Made by a program: the position numbers and the translations under genes. Shown one piece after another: positions 61,044-64,000 of a stretch of 64,000 nt of DNA. The DNA comes from Jaapia argillacea MUCL 33604 (lineage: Eukaryota; Basidiomycota; Agaricomycetes; Jaapiales; Jaapiaceae). Positions within the stretch are counted from its first letter, which is position 1; the number at the start of each line of letters is the position of its first letter. Location of the stretch: positions 390,009 through 454,008 of the forward strand of contig KL197724.1 of NCBI GenBank assembly GCA_000697665.1, read 5' to 3'. The notes below the pieces were generated by a model that saw only the letters and a program-made list of their open reading frames with translations, was not told the DNA's origin and searched no databases.

Positions 61044-62880
61044 TTTCAAACTGGTGGAGACGGTGTGTACTGTTCTAGCGATCAGTTTCCCGGAGAGATT
61101 CAATCCGACAGTCGACGAGGGGGGAAGAGGGAACGCTCGGAGGCCCCGTTTTAACATAGTTCAACTATTGCGCAATGATCAATCTGAGTGATCACGCCAA
61201 AGGAATAACGAATGCTCGAGCTCTTCGCGATTGGACAGCAGTATGGAAATCTCACAAGTTTGTGAGAGGTTTTACTCCCGCGAACCGTCTCCCACCTGCT
61301 GGAAGCCACAAGACCGTCTCTGCGCGAGGAGGTGGGAAGTTTTGGGCGGCAATGTCGAACAGGGCACGAATTCTTTGGCAAGTACTTGAGCCGCCTTGTG
61401 CCTACTCGTTGCGCTGAAAGTGCCCATGACCAGCCCATGAATAGATCTAACGTGATCAATTAGCTGAGACTCGCGCTCTAGGTCAAACTTGAAGGCCTGA
61501 CCTTACGAAACACTCACTGTGGAAACAGATGTGAATGATGGATTGAACGGAGTCACGGGCTATCCATCTGTTCAACCGTGATGCGGAGAGTTGGCGTCGA
61601 GCACATGTCCGAGGCAGCAGAACTGCTGTCGGAACGGGGGAAGCCGAGACGTTTAAGGACTCCCAAGCCCCAGCATCGTGACGGGCCGCCTCCAGAACGC
61701 CTCATTGTCTCTCCTTTTGCCAGGCTTCCTCCACATGGGGGTACTAGACATATATGGGTGTGTCCACTTCGACAGGCGGCCTTGACATTCCTCCAAGGTC
61801 GAAGTGATAACCATTCGCTGATCGTACGTGACAAGTTGGCTCTGCCCTCCATTCCACCTTTGATTCAACGATTTCATCGGTGCATACATGCAGTAGCAAC
61901 TCCTTATTGGATTTGAGGTGGGCAAGCCCTTCGAGACAATAGGCCTGGGAATACAGTCTTGCCAGTGTACATTCGACGCCAGACATCGTTACGATGTTCT
62001 TTGTGCAACTCACAATAGATTCGTTTGTGGATCTACTGGAGAAGGTGGCCTCCAAACAAATGACACCCTCACCATAAAAGAGCCAGGGATATGCGACCAA
62101 TAATCAATCTCCTTGACGAACGAAACCCCAACCATGCAAAGACTCAATAAAAGTGAGCCACCTTGTGATTTCCAGCGTTACACCCCCTGATAGTTGACAA
62201 CCCACTGCCATGTGGTGAAATCAGTCGCAATCACCCCAGAACGCGCAGGATGGCTCTCCCGACCCACCCCTCCCGCCCAGCCTGACGACATGGTCAGCCG
62301 AAAACGCCCACTAGAAGGTGGGCACTTATGGATTCGTCTGAACAATCAACGAGTATTCATCGCCTTTGCTGCTTTGAAGCAGACTCTCAAGACACCGGAA
62401 TGAACCCGCAAGCCAAACGTGCCAGATACGAGCGTCTATTCGAAGACGTGGTGCGGTTCCTCCGTCTCCATTTTCTCAACCAGGACGGAGTGGAAGTCGG
62501 CAGTGCACTGGGTACGAATCTTTCTATTATTATTTTCGCTTCTCCCGAGGTGCTGAAGCTCCTCCTGCTCCCAGTCGGAGAACCTGTCGTTCGGGCGAAT
62601 CTGAGAAAGGATACGGCTGACTCGAAGACTTCAATTGAGCCAGAGCCTTATGGCCCATCACGACGGAATACGTCCTTCTCGCAGTAGTCAACAAGTCGGG
62701 AGCTTCAGAAGTAGAATATGTATACCCCGTCACACCATTATTAATCCTTATTCCCAGCCATAGAAGAAATAGTTTCCGATCGGAATGGTTCGGAGTGACC
62801 GAGTTTGCGAACAAAATCAAGATACAACATGAAGACTTCACCCTACAGGAACAACCATCAAGATGAACACCTCGTGGTCA
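61044..62880. other. Gene-poor 1.8-kb region
   Basis: Open frames are short and overlap on both strands. A plus-strand frame at 62401-62687 (RYERLFEDVVRFLRLHFL) might be an exon of a small unknown gene, with an intron possible at about 62512-62550, but nothing else supports it. The left part is the promoter of the Nudix gene and the right end is 3' flank of TSR1. Confidence 0.4.
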
Positions 62881-64000
62881 TCATTCCTCCATCGCGTCCG
62901 AAACTTGCCCTGTTGACGTTTCTTTCCAAAGCTCACTCCACTTTGGATAGATACGCTTGTACAAAGACATGCAAACTGTGTCCATCTGGCTCATAGGACC
63001 ATCAAAGTGGGCCTTGAAGTACCCATGTGTGCCAAGCGACTCGCGGATATGACCCGATCGGCCGTACTTCGTGTGCAATTGGATTGGAGCAAAGTACTTG
63101 ACATCGTCTGGGGAGGGTCAAGTATCAGTCAAGCATTTCAAAGTAACGGAAAGATCAAGACTCGCCAGGGTTGAAGAACATGTATCGGACGGTAGCAGTT
63201 TTCTTGTGAATTTTGAATGGATGTCCAGTTAAAATGATGCGCTTGGCAACCACACGGGTTGGGTCGGGATTCAGGAAAGAACCCATGGCCACAAGTTCTG
63301 GCGCTAAAAAAAAAAATATATGATTCGTGCGAATCTCGTAGCATGTCGAGCTAACCTTGGGAATTGGACGTCTCTCGTAGCAGCAAGCAGGGCTGCTTCC
63401 CAAAGACCACGGGTCCATAAGTTGTAGCCACGCAGGTGACCCCATGATGTAGGTAACGTTCAAATTTATGAACATTGTTGGAGCCTTTCCCGCCACCTCG
63501 CGTGTGCTGACTGTACACGGGATTTGTACGGAGTCGTCGAGGGCCCACACACAAAATGAGAGGATCCTGTGATATACGATGTGAGTAAGTAGATAGGAAG
63601 GCGGTGAAGAGATCTATACCTTTGAACGCACAGATCCTTCGTACTCGGTGTTTCGTTGGACTGTGAAGTTCAGGACAGTCTTCTTGTGTTCGTGCTGCCA
63701 GAGACCGAACAGGACAACAGGATGCTGGGCATCTTGTTGAGCAGCTTCTTGCGGTACGCCACGGAGATAAATTGTGACTTTTGTTCCAGGCTAAAGTTGA
63801 ACAGGATGAGTATATCTCCAGACGCGATGAATGCACTGAGCGACAACGATATACCTCAACGCTGACTACCTCTTCATCAGCCCTCCGCCTGACACTGCGC
63901 TCCGTCCGCTTGAAATCCTCAAACTGGAAGATCCGAGCATAATCTCTGGGGAGATTCTCATATGGGTCCCACGGACTTGTGCGGAATGACCTGAGACCAC
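62881..64000 (-). CDS. TSR1: Ribosome biogenesis factor TSR1, C-terminal part (runs off window)
   Basis: TSR1 is a GTPase-like but catalytically inactive factor in late 40S maturation. Only the C-terminal part is present; the gene continues beyond 64000. From right to left on the minus strand: [39 protein letters not shown], a strand-rich piece with [20 protein letters not shown], then a block with [39 protein letters not shown], and [20 protein letters not shown] with [20 protein letters not shown]. The order and sequence fit TSR1 rather than its relative BMS1. Introns lie near 63850-63795, 63625-63570, 63358-63300 (its 3' end carries a long T-run read on this strand) and 63165-63105. The stop is at 62881. 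Confidence 0.9.

Overview
The window is nuclear DNA of a filamentous basidiomycete, most likely a mushroom-forming Agaricomycete. The evidence is the gene style: many short GT-AG introns (46 to about 80 nt is typical), a GPI-type pepsin-like protease, a Zn2Cys6 transcription factor, a DOMON plus cytochrome b561 protein, an LRR/PP2C-like/cyclase type adenylate cyclase and a cofactor-independent phosphoglycerate mutase. I found no tRNA, rRNA, CRISPR array, or convincing transposon or virus-like element.

Layout. 0.3-6.7 kb is a graveyard of host genes. It holds a decayed partial copy of the glycerol-3-phosphate acyltransferase whose intact version lies 10 kb downstream (11.5-15.1 kb), and an antisense decayed Chk2/Cds1-type FHA-kinase followed by part of a second FHA copy. 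6.8-10.5 kb (minus) holds an intact 1,224-codon gene built from two in-frame copies of one module, each ending in seven WW-like repeats. 11.5-16.3 kb (plus) carries the acyltransferase and a HIT zinc-finger (Hit1/ZNHIT3-like) protein. 16.6-18.5 kb (minus) is a secreted aspartic protease. 18.5-23.3 kb is gene-poor.

23.3-37.1 kb is a run of plus-strand genes: Zn2Cys6 regulator, ArAE-2/DUF2421 membrane protein, API5-like HEAT protein, DOMON-cytochrome b561 protein and homocysteine S-methyltransferase. A membrane-anchored FkbM/METTL24-like methyltransferase follows on the minus strand (37.4-38.6 kb). Then come plus-strand phosphoglycerate mutase (39.9-42.0 kb), an acidic nuclear-looking protein with a conserved C-terminus (43.0-45.7 kb) and glyoxalase I (46.3-47.1 kb). 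Adenylate cyclase fills 47.4-53.0 kb on the minus strand.

53-62.9 kb holds a 45-residue mini-protein, a second member of the 6.8-10.5 kb family (55.0-57.7 kb), a small unknown gene and a Nudix NADH pyrophosphatase. The minus-strand C-terminal part of the ribosome-biogenesis factor TSR1 runs off the right edge.

Most intact genes are housekeeping (glycolysis, methylglyoxal detoxification, methionine recycling, cAMP signalling, ribosome and snoRNP assembly, NAD metabolism). The unusual part is the lineage-specific modular family: the 6.8-10.5 kb and 55.0-57.7 kb genes share a repeated N-terminal motif and an intron at the same codon and phase, but have quite different C-termini (WW array versus an unrelated region). 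This family is the best candidate here for undescribed biology.
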